A stretch of 64,000 bases of DNA from Megamerina dolium (GCA_963854835.1 OY978526.1:15703277-15767276); one strand, 5' to 3'; positions 11,755 through 24,183 are shown, numbered from the stretch's first letter. Program-made: numbers and translations. The notes: generated from the letters alone by a model not told the origin.

Positions 11755-12745
11755 CTTTTGTCATATTCGAAAATATCGCTGCTGTAAGTGAAAGTGTTGC
11801 CGAAGACCCGAATGTGTCGATTCCTCGTCGTTCTCAGGAATTAGGACTGTCTTACGGCATATTATGGCGTATTTTGCATTTGGATCTATACCTACATCCA
11901 TATAAAATCCAGCTCACACAACAACTGAAGCCAGCTGACCATTCACAACGTCGTAGATACGTCGAATGGGTGCTTGAACAACAGGCGGTGGACGGCGATT
12001 TTTCGAACAAAATTTTCTTCAGCGACGAAGCACATTTCTCACTCGGTGGGTATGTTAACAAACAAAATTGTCGTATTTGGGATTCTGAGAATCCTCAAGT
12101 AATTGAAGAGAGGCCACTACATCCACAAAAAGTTACTGCTTGGTGCGCTCTTTGGTCCGGAGGTGTGATTGGACCTTACTTCTTCGAAAGCGACGATGGA
12201 ACGACTGTCACCGTCAATTCGGAGTGTTATGGTCATATGATAACCGACTTTTTTTTGCCTGCTTTTGAAGAATACGACTTAGAGAATATGTGGTTTCATC
12301 CAGATGGTGCCACATGCCGCACAACTCGAGCAAATATGGCTTTATTGCAAGAGAAATTTTCTGGCCGCGTAATTTCTCGTCGTGGCGATATCAAGTGGCC
12401 ACCAAGATCATGCGATTTGCCACCGCTTGACTTTTTTTTGTGGGGCTACGCGAAAGACCGTGTTTATGCAGATAAACCTTTAACTCTTGAGCACCTAAAA
12501 ACCAACATTCGTCACGTTATGGCTGAAATACCACCCAATATGTGTCAAAAAGTGGCCGAAAATTACCTCAAAAGAATCGATGCTTGCAACAATTCGCGTG
12601 GTGGTCATTTAAATGATGTAGTATTTCACACATAATGTCAACGTTCAAACTTTATAATAAAAAAGAAATATCATGATAAAAAATATTTTATATGTGTTTT
12701 ATTTACATTTACTTTTGAAATCGCAAAATGGATAACCCTTTATAG
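11755..12745 (+). mobile_element. Rosa-like DD41D mariner element, 5'-truncated
   Basis: Tc1/mariner-superfamily copy with a long transposase frame (see the CDS) and a right end near GCAAAATGGATAACCC (about 12725-12740). The left end, leader and first part of the transposase are missing, and no matching inverted copy of the right end was found upstream. It lies antisense within a Dscam-like intron. The spacing of the catalytic residues (D, then 41 residues, D) is that described for the rosa family of Ceratitis. Confidence 0.82.
11769..12635 (+). pseudogene. Rosa-like DD41D transposase, N-truncated
   Basis: Cut-and-paste transposase lacking its amino-terminal DNA-binding part. The frame is open from NIAAVSESVAEDPNVS (about 11791) through a Met at 11814 to the stop at 12635, 273 residues after that Met. 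The visible catalytic motifs are FFSDEAHF, HPDGATC and PPRSCDLPPLDFFLWGY. Counting from the Asp of HPDG to the Asp of PLDF gives 41 intervening residues, the DD41D signature. The carboxyl end (SRGGHLNDVVFHT) is the family's usual finish. The second catalytic motif reads HPDGATCRT where relatives usually have QQDGATCHT, a possible loss of activity. The family is normally near 340 residues, so about 60-70 are missing. Confidence 0.85.
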
Positions 12746-12767
12746 CTCCCCTCATAACATACAAAAC

Positions 12768-12945
12768 ACTTCGTCAAAGTCAACCATATTTCGGGTGTAA
12801 ATTAGTAGTATATGCAAAAATTGTTTCTCAAAAAGTGGAAATAAAAGAAAATTATGGATATTCGAGTAAACTTTTTATATACATATATCTACATATGCAG
12901 GGTATAATTTGGTCGGTCCCAGCCGACTGTAGGGAGATTTTTTTC
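12768..12945 (+). repeat. Right-end fragment of TATACCC-type repeat
   Basis: Nearly identical to the right end of the element at 61612-63117: the segments GTCAACCATATTTCGGGTG, AAATTAGTAGTATATGC and the terminal TATGCAGGGTATA followed by TTGGTCGG and CAGCCGACTGTA all recur in the same order. Only this end is present, so it is a truncated or deleted copy. It directly follows the right end of the rosa-like element. Confidence 0.8.
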
Positions 12946-12959
12946 GTTTGTTTAGGTTA

Positions 12960-13260
12960 GGTTTGTGGGGGCACTCCAATAACGGGTGGAGATAGAAGGT
13001 AAGTATGTTTAAGGAAAATATTGAACTGAGCAAATGACTAGGGCCGATCATACACATTACTTCTTTAGAAGTGACCTGAGAGCTGTGGGAACAAACATAA
13101 CAAAAATGTCAAATTTGTAAATGATCTCCCATAATGGCGGGAGATAGAGAGTGAGTGTGTTTTTGAAAAATGTTAAAGACAAAAATCTAATGGGAGTTGG
13201 TCATACTGTTAACCCTTACTGAGGTAATTTATGAGCAACTCTGGAGTTATTTTTCGATTT
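12960..13260. repeat. Weak tandem pair, about 150-bp unit
   Basis: GGTGGAGATAGAAGGTAAG (from about 12984) and GGCGGGAGATAGAGAGTGAG (from about 13136) head two related blocks that also share a GATCAT/GGTCAT segment and a later Gly-rich triplet stretch. The similarity is only partial. The block may be old satellite or transposon material; no protein content is recognised. Confidence 0.35.
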
Positions 13261-16200
13261 CTTTTCATTTGTTTTTAATTTAACATCGAGTCGGCTCCAT
13301 TTACCACTATCCCAACCAGTTCACGCATTTCTTCGGAATCTCACAAAATTATACTTGCAATTACTATTTCGCATGTAAAAAATTTATTGCCACTTGATCA
13401 ACTCCTCGTTGAATGTAGACAGAAATAACACTTCTGTCGTTCGACGTAATATAATCAATGAAGGTCATTATCAAAATCCCAAAAACCCAGTTCATGCTGT
13501 TGGCAGCGAAAGAAACTCTTTTCATTATTTTCAGAGTAGATTTTCTGATTTCAGTTCGACGTTTTCATCCATAGTTATGTATCAACCTAATAATATTACT
13601 ACATTGCACTTAAACTATGTCAAACACATCTTCATTGTTCGCACGGTTCATTTAAGCTAAATTGTAATTGGAAAAAATATTGTGCTACCGAAAAAAAGTC
13701 TACTTAACCTTAACATTGACTGAAATGTTCATCCAATGTTATTGTACGTTGTGAATTCGATCTGTATCAGAAACGATTCCCCAACGACAGACCTCTCTTG
13801 AGTATGCAAACCTTTGTCAGAAATCCACTTGAAGAGTTTTTTTTTGCATATCAGCTTCTTACTATCGAAAGAACTGCTACTTCCATATCGTCTTGATGAT
13901 ATGATACTTCTTATATGTACCCACAATATAAATGCATTCAAATATTTAAATATATGAACATGCAAGAAATTTATATGCTTATGTTCATCTAAGTTTTGAA
14001 TTGTTATACATAGGTGTTTGTATATATATACATGCACAAAGAATCCAACCACATGTAATGCAATAAATGATTTCAATTTTTATAATAAACACACAAGTGC
14101 CAAGTTATTGGCTGCAATAAATCCATTGTGTGACATTTGAACAGCTTCACCGATACACATCACGCTACACACAACGTAACGCGTTTCAAGCATTTAGAGC
14201 ATATGTTGGAATATATCATGCATAAGTATACAATAAATATTATGATATAATGATGTTCTCAAAAGAAATGATTTGCATAATGCTGTTTCTCCCCACCCGA
14301 ATGTCATATATTCTGACGTTTCTTATGATCCCTATGTAGGGTTGATTCATATATATTTTAAATATGGATTTAAGAAATTCCTTTATATTGTATGGGTAGT
14401 GTATATACACGAATGATTGCACTTGTTTATTTCATAAATTTTAAAGTTATTCGAAATGAGTAATTGAATATAATCAGATGAATAAAATATATATCACTCA
14501 CATGGATTATTTATCCCCCACTTCGCTTATTTTATTTCACAAAATTATAGATATTTTATTGTATATTCAAATGGTGTTAAACTCGTATTTTGCGCAACCC
14601 TCTATTATGTACATATATATATTTATAACAAAGGTTTCAAATGTATCACCTCTCTCTCTCTCTCTCTCGTCTATTATTTTCTGGATAAATGCCATCAAAC
14701 ATTTATTTCAAAGAAACTGAATGAATGCGTTTCTTACTTAGCTTTACTTCTTCTGTTGTCTTCTACTAATCTCAAAATATATACACACATATACATATAT
14801 AAGTTTTCAGTCATATATGTATTTGTGTATGAGTATAAATGAATGTATATGCTTGTCCCTTTGTAACATCAGCAAGTAGTTGTATATTGTCATTTGCTTT
14901 GTGATTTATTCTATACAATTTCCTTTGGCATTTTCATCTCTCTTCTTTTCTATTTTCTATTTGCTCGCCCTTTTCATACAAAAAAAAAATATTTCCTATT
15001 CTACATTTCTTTTATATTAATAGTACCTAGATACTAGTAGTAATATGAAGTAGTAGCATTCCTCAAGCTACATAAGAAACTGATGAATTCACAATAATGT
15101 TCTACACAATTGGATTTCACACACAATAAACCAAATGTTGCTCTCTTTTCAATGTTCGCCTTGGCAAGAAAGAAAATAAATGAAATTTTAGCAGAATATT
15201 GTAAATTTGCCATTAAATTAATTCATTTTTTTTATAATAATCAGCACCACCATACATTGAATCCAGCTCATACCTAAGTGTTATTGGATTATCTTGTACA
15301 TAGCGTATACGTAACAATAATAGATGTATGAATGTTCATCTATGTATATAATAGATGGAAGATGGGTAATGAATAATTCCAAATATAAAATTAAAATAAT
15401 TAATTTTCAATTAAAATGCATAAATTAATGTATAATAATAAGAAACAATAATCAATTCACTCTGACAATATTCAAATTAAATATTTATATCACTCATACG
15501 CATCATAAATCTATGACAATGAAAAATCATACAATACAAGAATGAATTAATTTCCATCCACAACAATTTAATAATGTAATGCCTTCAGTACGCACGTTGA
15601 CTGAAGTTATTTAATCTTTACTTGAAATTCATTATAAACATGGTCTACATTTATTACTACAGCACTGACAGTGTAGCAAGCAACACTTTCTATATGTATC
15701 GTATATACATTTACCCATCATCCATGAAGCGACATGCTTCACATTTGAGCTTTGTTGCCACTACTACCTACTGACTATATGCTACTATTATTATTATTTT
15801 TTGTATGCTTGAAATCATCCTACTCTAGCAGTCACGTCTGTCTTTGCAATTCAACAAATTTTTTTTTTCTATTTCTTCAGATTTCGCTTCATTTTTTTTT
15901 CGTTTTTATTGTTCTTTGTCGCTTTGTCTCTTTTATTCGTGATGTCTATCAAATGAATGTTGGGTTGTTTTTTTTTCTGTTACTTTTTTTACAATTTACA
16001 ATTTTTTTTTCAACTATTGTATAATAACTACAAGAGAGACAAAAACAACAACAACGACAAAAACATCAAAATGAATTCTTTTGAATTTTTTATGTTTTTT
16101 ATTTAGGTGAGTGAGTGAGTGCGTGTGTGTATGTGTATATGTGCTAACAACAAAACCGCAACATTGATTTTGACAGAGTTTTCTCTATCATCTTCTTGAT

Positions 16201-17780
16201 ATGATGTTTTATGTTGGATTTGCCGCATTTTTGCATACAAATAATTGAATGGAATATTTGTTGGAATACAAGTCAGGTTTTCGAACTTTTGTCTAAATCA
16301 CGTACCTACTATAAGAGAAGCTTTTGTAAAGTATTAATACATTTCAAAAGAGAGAGCAGAAAGTATGACTATATTTGGCAATAAAGTGAATGCCCCAAAA
16401 AGCATAAATGCACTTCGCAGAAAATTTGCTGAAATATGCGTATTTGTTGTTAGCTTTTTTATACTTTCCATTCTTGTATGCTACATAATGAACTTCAAAT
16501 TAGAGAGTTGGAGATACACGCAATAAGACCAAGTGATATTATTAGTAGGAGATCTGGCAGATATGGAAATGTACGTAAGATACTCTAGAAATGAAAATGT
16601 TTGACCGAACCCATTAATTTTTTCTCGAATATTTTTTCGAAACCTATAGACTCAAATACACACCCTGCACTCACAAGGTTCAGTGGTATAGTGTTGATTA
16701 CAAAGTTATAACCAATAACAGTCCAACATGGATTTATCTACAACAAGAGTTATTAATTAAAAATTGCTTCAATTGATTCACAGAATGAAAAGAGAAAAAC
16801 AACACACACACACACTCCAAATGATTATTATTCACTAAGGTTTGCTGACATCATGCTCAACTAACCTCAGACACTTGTTGCACCACTCAACCACAAGTAT
16901 TCACAATTACATAGAGAAAATCATCATCATAATTTACAATTAATAAGCAACTCTTCGAAAAGTATGCAATAAAAATTATATACGAACGTATTGTGATTAT
17001 ACAATAAAATTATGTAAAGTACACTTGTGGTACTCTTATGTGTGTATAGCATAGACATATCCATGAACATGAATATATGTAATACATGTATCCAAAGTAT
17101 GATGTTTTCGACAGACGAGAATAGAGCTCTAGATAAGCGTATGTGTGTGTGTGTATGTACACAAACGAATGCAGGCAAAAAATAAATAACATACAACCAA
17201 GCCAAGCCCTCAATATCATCAACATTGAAACGGAATCATGCAACAGTGGCAACATAAGGGCAATAAATGCCACAAACACAACCCAAAACCACAACTACAA
17301 TAGGTGCATACATACACAGCCATGTTTTTGTGCATGTTTTTGTGGCTTGTGCCAACTGTATTAACCTTATAAACACGCCGTATACACATGCATACAATAT
17401 AACGTACATATGTATGCTAATGTGAAAGTTGCATAAAACTTTACAAGCGCTAATTAAAAACCAAACAATAATGGCAACAAATAACGAAAAAATCACTTAA
17501 TTTCTTAATTAAAAAATTTAGAGAGAGGAAAAACAAAAACAACAATAACAAATGCAAACAAACAAAAACAACGTATTCATACACAAATATTTGCATAACT
17601 TTCTGCCAGCTCTTCAGCTTCTCTCACTCTACCCCAATTCATATTGTATAAAATCACATTTAAAACGACCACAACAATATGAGCCTAAGTCAACGTAATC
17701 CCTTCACAAAATCAAAAATACAAAATACAATCATAACAATAACAACAGAAGTAAGATGGTGAAACCGCACAACAACTTAC

Positions 17781-18054
17781 CGCAATCCTGGTACTTGTGT
17801 TGCCATCGAGCCATCCTTAAGCACCCAAGATACCACAGGTGGTGGATTGCCATGTGCTGTACAGGTGACTTGCGTGCCCGTGTCATTGCTAAAGAGCAAA
17901 CGTGGTAATGGCTCCTGTATGAAGGTGGGTACACGTAAGCCGCTTGTGGCTTTGGCAACTGGCGGTGGCAGCAGAACGACTGTTAACAATAGCAGCAACA
18001 ATAGCAGCGTTGACGATGGTAGCAGCGATACAACTCGGTTAACGTTGTAGACTT
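17781..18054 (-). CDS. Dscam-like exon: leader and first half of Ig1
   Basis: The exon encodes a Leu-rich hydrophobic run (SSTLLLLLLLLTVVLL) followed by a Pro-rich hinge and the first half of an Ig domain: FIQEPLPRLLFSNDTG, the first Ig cysteine in QVTC, the core Trp in VVSW, then VPGLR. It ends at a clean donor (TTGCG then GTAAGT) at 17780. The 5' limit at 18054 is a tentative acceptor (ACTACTATTAG). No Met lies between that acceptor and the hydrophobic core, so the initiator is probably on an unidentified upstream exon. The open frame does continue upstream to Met codons near 18190 and 18172, but that extension is low-complexity and unlike a signal peptide start. The poly-Leu run is coded by CTG/TTG-type triplets, so its length may vary. 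NDT is a possible N-glycosylation site. Confidence 0.85.
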
Positions 18055-19860
18055 CTAATAGTAGTGGTGTTGCAAATACAAAAATACAAATATGTCGATG
18101 TGGAAAAAATAAAATTGAAAACAATGTAGCAAATTTGTTTTTTTTTTTATTAATTTCTAAGGTAAGCGTCATTATAACAAATGTTACCACAATTTGTCAT
18201 AAAATTTTTCATTTTATTCATGTACTACTTAGGAAGAGACAAAAAAAAACATAGCGCACGTGTGAAAAACCATTTAAAATTGAGTCTCATTTATATGAGA
18301 CCACTTGTAACAAGCAATTGCGCGTAGCTACCACATGCATGATGGGCAGATTAATTTTGTAGAATTTTTGTTTTACTTTTGAAATATGAATATGATATAC
18401 TTTTTAAGAAACTTTCAATTTCTTTTTCGTAAACAAAATTAGGGGCACTTTAAAACATGTTCATATACTAAATGCCTGTTGGAGCATATTCCTATAGGTA
18501 TAATATACACGTAAATATGTCTACTGCTAGGTTTGTAATTTTCAATTTCAGTTTAAGTTGTTGTTAAATAACAAAAAACTATGTTGAGTTTGTTATGTAG
18601 TACATGTGTTTTATCAAGTAGACATCTACATAAGTAATATACATGATTCACCTCGAGCTTACCTTTTGCCTTGAACATTGATGTCAATCCACACATTGCA
18701 ATGCATGTGTTTTATTTTTTCTATTTTTTGTTTGTTTCAATATTTTTGTATTCTTTAACTTTTTGTTTCTACACTCTTATCTCGGCTTTACTTGAGCTGC
18801 ACTTGTTTTGTTTGTTTTTATGCTTTACTCATAATTATTGTAACTTTTTTGTATTATCTTGCTGGTAGTTTCAATCCCCACAGCATGTCTGTTAGAGAGT
18901 AAAAGAAATATAGAAAGAGAAAACATCATTAATACCTAAATACAATATTATAAATTTATTTATTTTGCATATTTAGATAAAAGAAAAATTTTATATTTCT
19001 CATTTAGAATTTCAATGATTTTCAATGAAACTAATTTATTAGCAATATAAATACCATAATTCAATGGAAAATATTTATAACTGTTGTAAGAAATTCGATT
19101 AATATAGATGACATTTAGATTAAATAAGCCAAGCCATATTTCACTATCAGCCAGAATTATTTTTTAATATTACTTGTAAAAAATATTAACCAAACAAGTT
19201 CAGCAGCAAAAAAAAACAGAAGTTAAAAAAACAAATATTTGGTATATTCTCAAATTTTTGTTAGACATAATCCAGAACTAAAGATCGCTAGTAAAAAAAT
19301 TTAAATCATCTAAGTAAAGGACGATTAAAAAAGAATCTCAACATTTAGGTGCTACACTAATTGCTGCCTGAAAACGTTATGGGTCCAATTTCCATTTGGA
19401 CGAAGTCTTGGCCAAACGGATCACATACGATAATATCGTGTCAAAATGACAATAGACAAAACGCGCTGAAGTGACCTAAATAGTGGCTAAAGATCTAAAC
19501 CAGTATTAACGGCCAGAAAAGTTTTATTGAGCATTTGGTGGTACTGACAATGACTCAGCTATTATAAGTTTTTTTTTTTTAATTTTGCAGAGTAGTTGTG
19601 TTGTATTAGAGACAATACTAAGCCACATACTTTTATAACGACACACTAGAAATTTCAAGAGCACGGTTGGAAATCGTTGATGCATCAATTTTATTGCCCG
19701 GTCCTGGTACCAAACGATTAATATAATTGTGAATGTTGCTTTGTCGAATTTTCCCTCAATAGAGACCTGGACTCCTGAGAGAGCGGCATTATGAAGTTAT
19801 GACCCAATTTGAAAAATCCGAAGCAAGTGAAATAAAATCTTCAAGCACATAAAACACATA
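18055..19860. other. No gene seen: upstream of known Dscam-like exons
   Basis: AT-rich sequence with T-rich runs on the plus strand near 18700-18850. An upstream exon carrying the Dscam-like start codon could be here or further right, but none could be picked out. The part at 19320-19850 has a more mixed composition and broken open frames, perhaps an old unidentified transposon. Confidence 0.5.
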
Positions 19861-19869
19861 AAATTTAGA

Positions 19870-20645
19870 GAAATGTATGAAATCTTTATTTGAGTCGATA
19901 TAACGTAATCTATGTAATTCAATGTTTAAAAATGATTTCATGTAAATGTTGACCATGGCTGTGTCTAAAATGGGTCATACGCTGGGTTCACTTTTGGCAT
20001 ACTCTCTCCAACATATCGGCCGTTATCTCACGAATGAATTCTTCAATATTGGCTTGCAGTGCGTCAACCGTTGCGGGCTTGTCGCTATGAACATTAGCCT
20101 TAACATAGCCCCACAAAAAAAAGTCTAAAGACGTTAAATCGCACGATCTAGGCGGCCAATTGACCGGCCCCAAATGTGAAATAAACTGTTCACCGAACTG
20201 CCTGTCAATTGGGCTATTGTTTTGCGTGCTGTGTAGTATGTGGCACCGTTTTGTTGAAACCAAGTCAGCTAAGCTCAGCTCTTCCATTTTGGGCAAAAAA
20301 AAAAGTGTGTAATCATTGCACGGTAACGCTCGCCATTCAGAGTAACGTTCCTGCTTTCGCCGTCTTTGAAAAAGTACGGTCTAATGATGCCACCAGCCCA
20401 TAATCCGCACCAAACAGTGCATTTTTCTAGATGCATTGGCAGTTCTTGCAATGCTTCTGGCTGACCTTCACACTAAATACGGCAATTTTGATTGTTCACG
20501 TATCCATTCAACCAGAAATGAGCTTCGTCGCTGCACACAATTTTCCAATGAGAAAGTGGATATTCATCCAACTTTGCCAGCGCCCATTCACCAAAAGTTA
20601 GCCGTTTTGGTAGGTCGAGTGGGTTCAATTCTTGCACCAGTTGTA
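19870..20645 (-). mobile_element. Rosa-like DD41D mariner copy, decayed
   Basis: Minus-strand remnant of the same superfamily as 11755-12745 but closer to the copy at 44340-45410; both carry AATTCAATGTTTAAAAATGA near the 3' end. The C-terminal frame (20296-19988) reads GPVNWPPRSCDLTSLDFF, then LWGYVKANVHSDKPATVD, and closes with EEFIREITADMLERVCQK. Upstream pieces (GIIGPYFF-like and NGYVN-like segments) are in other frames, showing frameshifts. The amino-terminal third and the 5' inverted end are absent (the right limit near 20645 is abrupt). Confidence 0.78.
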
Positions 20646-20649
20646 TTCA

Positions 20650-23600
20650 GTTGATATTTGACAAAGAAATTAAAATGTCTCATATACTTTATTTAAATTT
20701 TGATTTTATTTCAATTACCTATTTTGATAAAAGTTTTCTTTTTTATTGCTGCCGGGTACATTTTGAAACATTCCTATCGGTTTATTTCTTTCATAAAAAA
20801 CTAATCGGTTTACGAAATTGCTTAATCACGTATATTTTCGAATTTGAAATCAAGTTTGTGAAGTAGTTAGTACCTATAAACTTAATCAAATAAAAATTGC
20901 AAATTTCTCTAAAGCTAAAAGTGTTGATCTAACACTTTTTAATTATCATTGTTTTCCTACAGTTCACGCGACAGTCAATTGCCATTTATAGTCGAGTAAA
21001 ATATGAAAGTTTGACGTAGAAAATATGAATATATTTGACAAGAAGAGTTCCACAAAATGAAGCTATCTAACCAACTTATTTAAAACTGTGAATCTGAGAA
21101 CTAATTCATTTCTAGTTATATGTAATGTGGCGAGAGGCTGTTGAATAAAAGGTTGAATACTGAAATTAGTTCGACAGAACGAAAGTAGGGCTACCATTTC
21201 TGTACTGAATTCGTTATATTGCAGAATTTTTATTGATAAATTTAATAGAATTAGCATCCAATTAGTTTGAAAACTAAAATCATATTTTACTAAATTATAA
21301 GTGAGAATATCCCACAATTGGCTTTCTGCAGTTTCATAATTGTCGGTATTAACCTATGATTATCATGACATGAAAATGGCATACACCTGTCATATGATTT
21401 TTCAATACTTTTAATAATAATAATAATAGTATCAATAATAATAATATCAATAAGAATAATAATTATAATACTAAGAAAGAAAACGCAATACTAAATTAAG
21501 AACCAAGCTTAAAACAACAACAATAATAACAATAATAATGAAAAAAAAAAATGCTTTCAAATACGTTTAAAAGAAATATCAAATTGTGAACAGACAATTT
21601 AAAACAAATATATAAAGCTAAACAAAGCTCGACTTATTGCACAAATACCTATATAGTGATATATAGTATGAATGTACAATATGTAGTAGTAAAAGAAACA
21701 CTACCACAACCAATGCGCCATGAAATGAATCGAGCAAATTCATAATAACATCCACCAACAATATCGTTGTAACAAAAAAAGAGGGAGATGTGAAAACTGA
21801 AATAAATACAAACTCATTAAAAATGACACAAATACTCACACACACACACACACATTCACACCCATACACATCGCACGCATTCATTGTATATATTCATACA
21901 GACTGACTAAGAGGACTCGTATAATATTCTCATAAGTAGTAAAAATCTGTGTAGTACGAGTATATAGTAGGTATATAATGTATTTATGTGTGAGTGTGAA
22001 AATAGCTGATGGCAAAATTTCAACAAAAGCTCAAAATAAACAAATCATTTTAAATTCTCAATTAAGTAAATGCACATACATACACACACACACACTCACA
22101 CTGTGACAGTACTAAGTACTAAGCGAGTGTTTGCTACACTTAAAAGGGCAGATTTTGCAATTCAAAGGCTAAATGGGTGCCAGGCGCAAACACGTAAACA
22201 CATACAAATATATATATATATATATAGATATGTGCATACGTTTACATACTTAGTTACTGAGAAAGAGATACAAGAACAACACTCATACACATGCATGTAA
22301 ATATGTATATTTATGTAGTTGATGTGATGCCTGTGATGCCTCTGGGTGTTTATTTGAATGTGTTGTTGGGTGTCATGATGATATTTGTTTTGTCGCTTTG
22401 AAAAAATATGTAAAAGATTTCCTTTCTGAACTTATTTTTGTTGTTGTTGTTGTTGTTGTGTTATTATATAATATTCACATGTATTCATATTTTTACTTAT
22501 ATATGAAAAGATATATCTAAGTGTATGTATATGAAATCACATCACAACACATCACGTGTCTAAATGTGTAACATTGACGTACATAAGAATATGTAATCGG
22601 TCTTGGAAGAGGGAGATTACTAACTAAGCAAACATATAAGTTGATGGCATCGTGAACTTCCGGTTGCACATATTTAGGAGACAATGTGGCAACAAAGTCC
22701 TCGACCCTAAAAATATGCTTTGTATATTACACTCCTGTACGAGGATATTTGTATGAAAACGTAAATAGATTACATACACGTCTACCTACACGCTTGTATC
22801 GTATTTTAATACGCGTATTTATCGTATTAAGTGAATGCATATATGTATATGTGTGTATATTGAAATCAACTCAAATATGTTTAATGATGCCAAAAGTCAT
22901 TTATTTCATATTCACAGCTATAAATATATACCAACACAATATGTACATACACACGCATACAAACTCTTATTCACATATGAATACGAGTATAATATCATAT
23001 AAGTATGTACAACGAGAAGAAACTCTACGTACATTTTATTTATGAATGCTATTGAAAATGAAAAATTCAAGGAGACGTTTTTTTCATAACGATGCAAATA
23101 TTTATTTTAAATCATTTTTCAATAAAATGCCTCTGCTTTGGGTGGAATAAAAAAGCGACAAAAAGCATGTTAAATGTCGTGGAAAAAGATATTAACATGA
23201 ATATTTAACATAAATACAATATTATGTTATTATGAATAATAATAATATGAGGGAGAAACGGCTGAATACTCACATTATGTCAATGTCATGATTTCAATAT
23301 GTGTGTACTTACTTGCGTACATATACCATATGTATGTATGTACGATTATGTTGCTAAATCTTGTTATATATTTTCATAATGAAATTTAAATAATATGCTT
23401 TTTTGAGCATGTCTTCATTTTTGATATATGTGGATATATTGTCTGTGTATAAGCTTTATGTATAAAAATCTGAATTCGAGATGTAGAAATTCAAAATAAT
23501 CAATCTAAACAACATTGATAAATATTTTTACCTACATGATATTATCATACTTGCCATTCGTCACAGAACTTTACTGTACAAACAGATTAGATTTCTATGG

Positions 23601-23678
23601 AAAAAATGTCATCAAAGAAATCTGCGGTAACAGCAACCTCTTCGGATTGGATTATTTGGTTTGCGTCTGTTTCAGAAG

Positions 23679-23681
<3 letters not shown>
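20650..23681. other. No gene seen: AT-rich spacer with microsatellites
   Basis: Contains AAT/AAC triplet runs (about 21410-21545), a (CA)n run at about 21836-21855, a (TA)n run at 22209-22226 and (GTT)n at 22438-22458. Short open frames have no recognisable domains. Confidence 0.6.

Positions 23682-23769
<88 letters not shown>
23682..23769. repeat. (TA)n microsatellite, about 88 bp
   Basis: Nearly pure alternating TA, interrupted by a single C at 23733. Self-complementary, so able to form hairpins. Its length in this assembly may be inexact. Open frames coding Tyr-Ile repeats across it are artefacts. Confidence 0.95.
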
Positions 23770-23770
<1 letters not shown>

Positions 23771-23841
23771 CAAATTCTCGGGAACAAATTTGTGTTTTTG
23801 AAAACTACTATACATATTAAACATATCTATAACTCGCACTT

Positions 23842-24171
23842 GTCAGTGGCTAGTGTACTGGCCTTCTGATCTGTAGGTCATGGGTTCATTCCGCGGCTGA
23901 AGCATAACAAATTTGATATCGTAAAGCAAGCAATTGGTAATTCTTCCGGCAGTAACAATTTGCCATGAAGAAGCTTCGAACGGAACTCTGTGACAAAGCT
24001 CATAAAAAGTGATGTCGCAGGAGTTTTGCTGTTCGGAACCGGCTAAAACAAATAGTTCCCATCTAATATTGTCCAAAATTTTAACACGTGCAACAGCAAT
24101 GGAAGAGAAGCACGACCAAAGAGCTCTTCGAGTCTTATAAGTGCCACATATTTATTTTTATTTTTTTTTTG
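23842..24171 (+). repeat. tRNA-derived SINE copy with 12-bp TSD
   Basis: Diverged copy with the B box (GGTTCATTCCG, 23883-23893), the CTGATCTGTAGGTCATGG segment, the body and a T-rich tail. About 10 bp of the head including the start of the A box is missing. It is flanked by identical 12-bp direct repeats TAACTCGCACTT (23830-23841 and 24172-24183), a clear target-site duplication. It lies just beside the long (TA)n tract. Confidence 0.9.
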
Positions 24172-24183
24172 TAACTCGCACTT

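Larger units (their letters stand above)
10464..17780 (-). other. Dscam-like intron within Ig1
   Basis: About 7.3 kb. It carries a rosa-like transposon copy in opposite orientation (about 11755-12745), the right-end fragment of the TATACCC-type element (about 12768-12945) and a weak pair of about 150-bp repeats (12960-13260). The stretches 10464-11750 and 13300-17780 show only AT-rich DNA, a (TC)n run at 14651-14668 and T-rich tracts near 15780-16020; no gene is seen there. Confidence 0.75.
1..18054 (-). other. Dscam-like receptor gene, 5' part (gene span)
   Basis: Minus-strand gene model made of exons 18054-17781, 10463-10321, 5553-5392 and 40-1. Joined, they read through the Ig1 domain and into Ig2 of a Dscam-family adhesion receptor, a type I surface protein used in neurite self-recognition and targeting. 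Each intron starts with GT and ends with AG, and the codon phase agrees at every junction (phase 2, then 1, then 1). The leading stretch is strongly hydrophobic, as expected for a signal peptide. The gene continues past base 1, where the remaining Ig and fibronectin domains should lie. The Ig1 sequence (QEPLPRLLFSNDTGTQ, then VPGLR, then GTLYFPPFLAQYYR) looks like a Dscam2/3/4-type paralogue rather than the hypervariable Dscam1, but which one cannot be settled by eye, so no symbol is given. Confidence 0.88.

Noticed and set aside
18172..18190. Start codon of the Dscam-like protein at the upstream Met codons
   Set aside because: The intervening peptide is low-complexity and would put more than 40 residues before the hydrophobic core; an upstream exon joined at 18054 fits better, though this is unproven.
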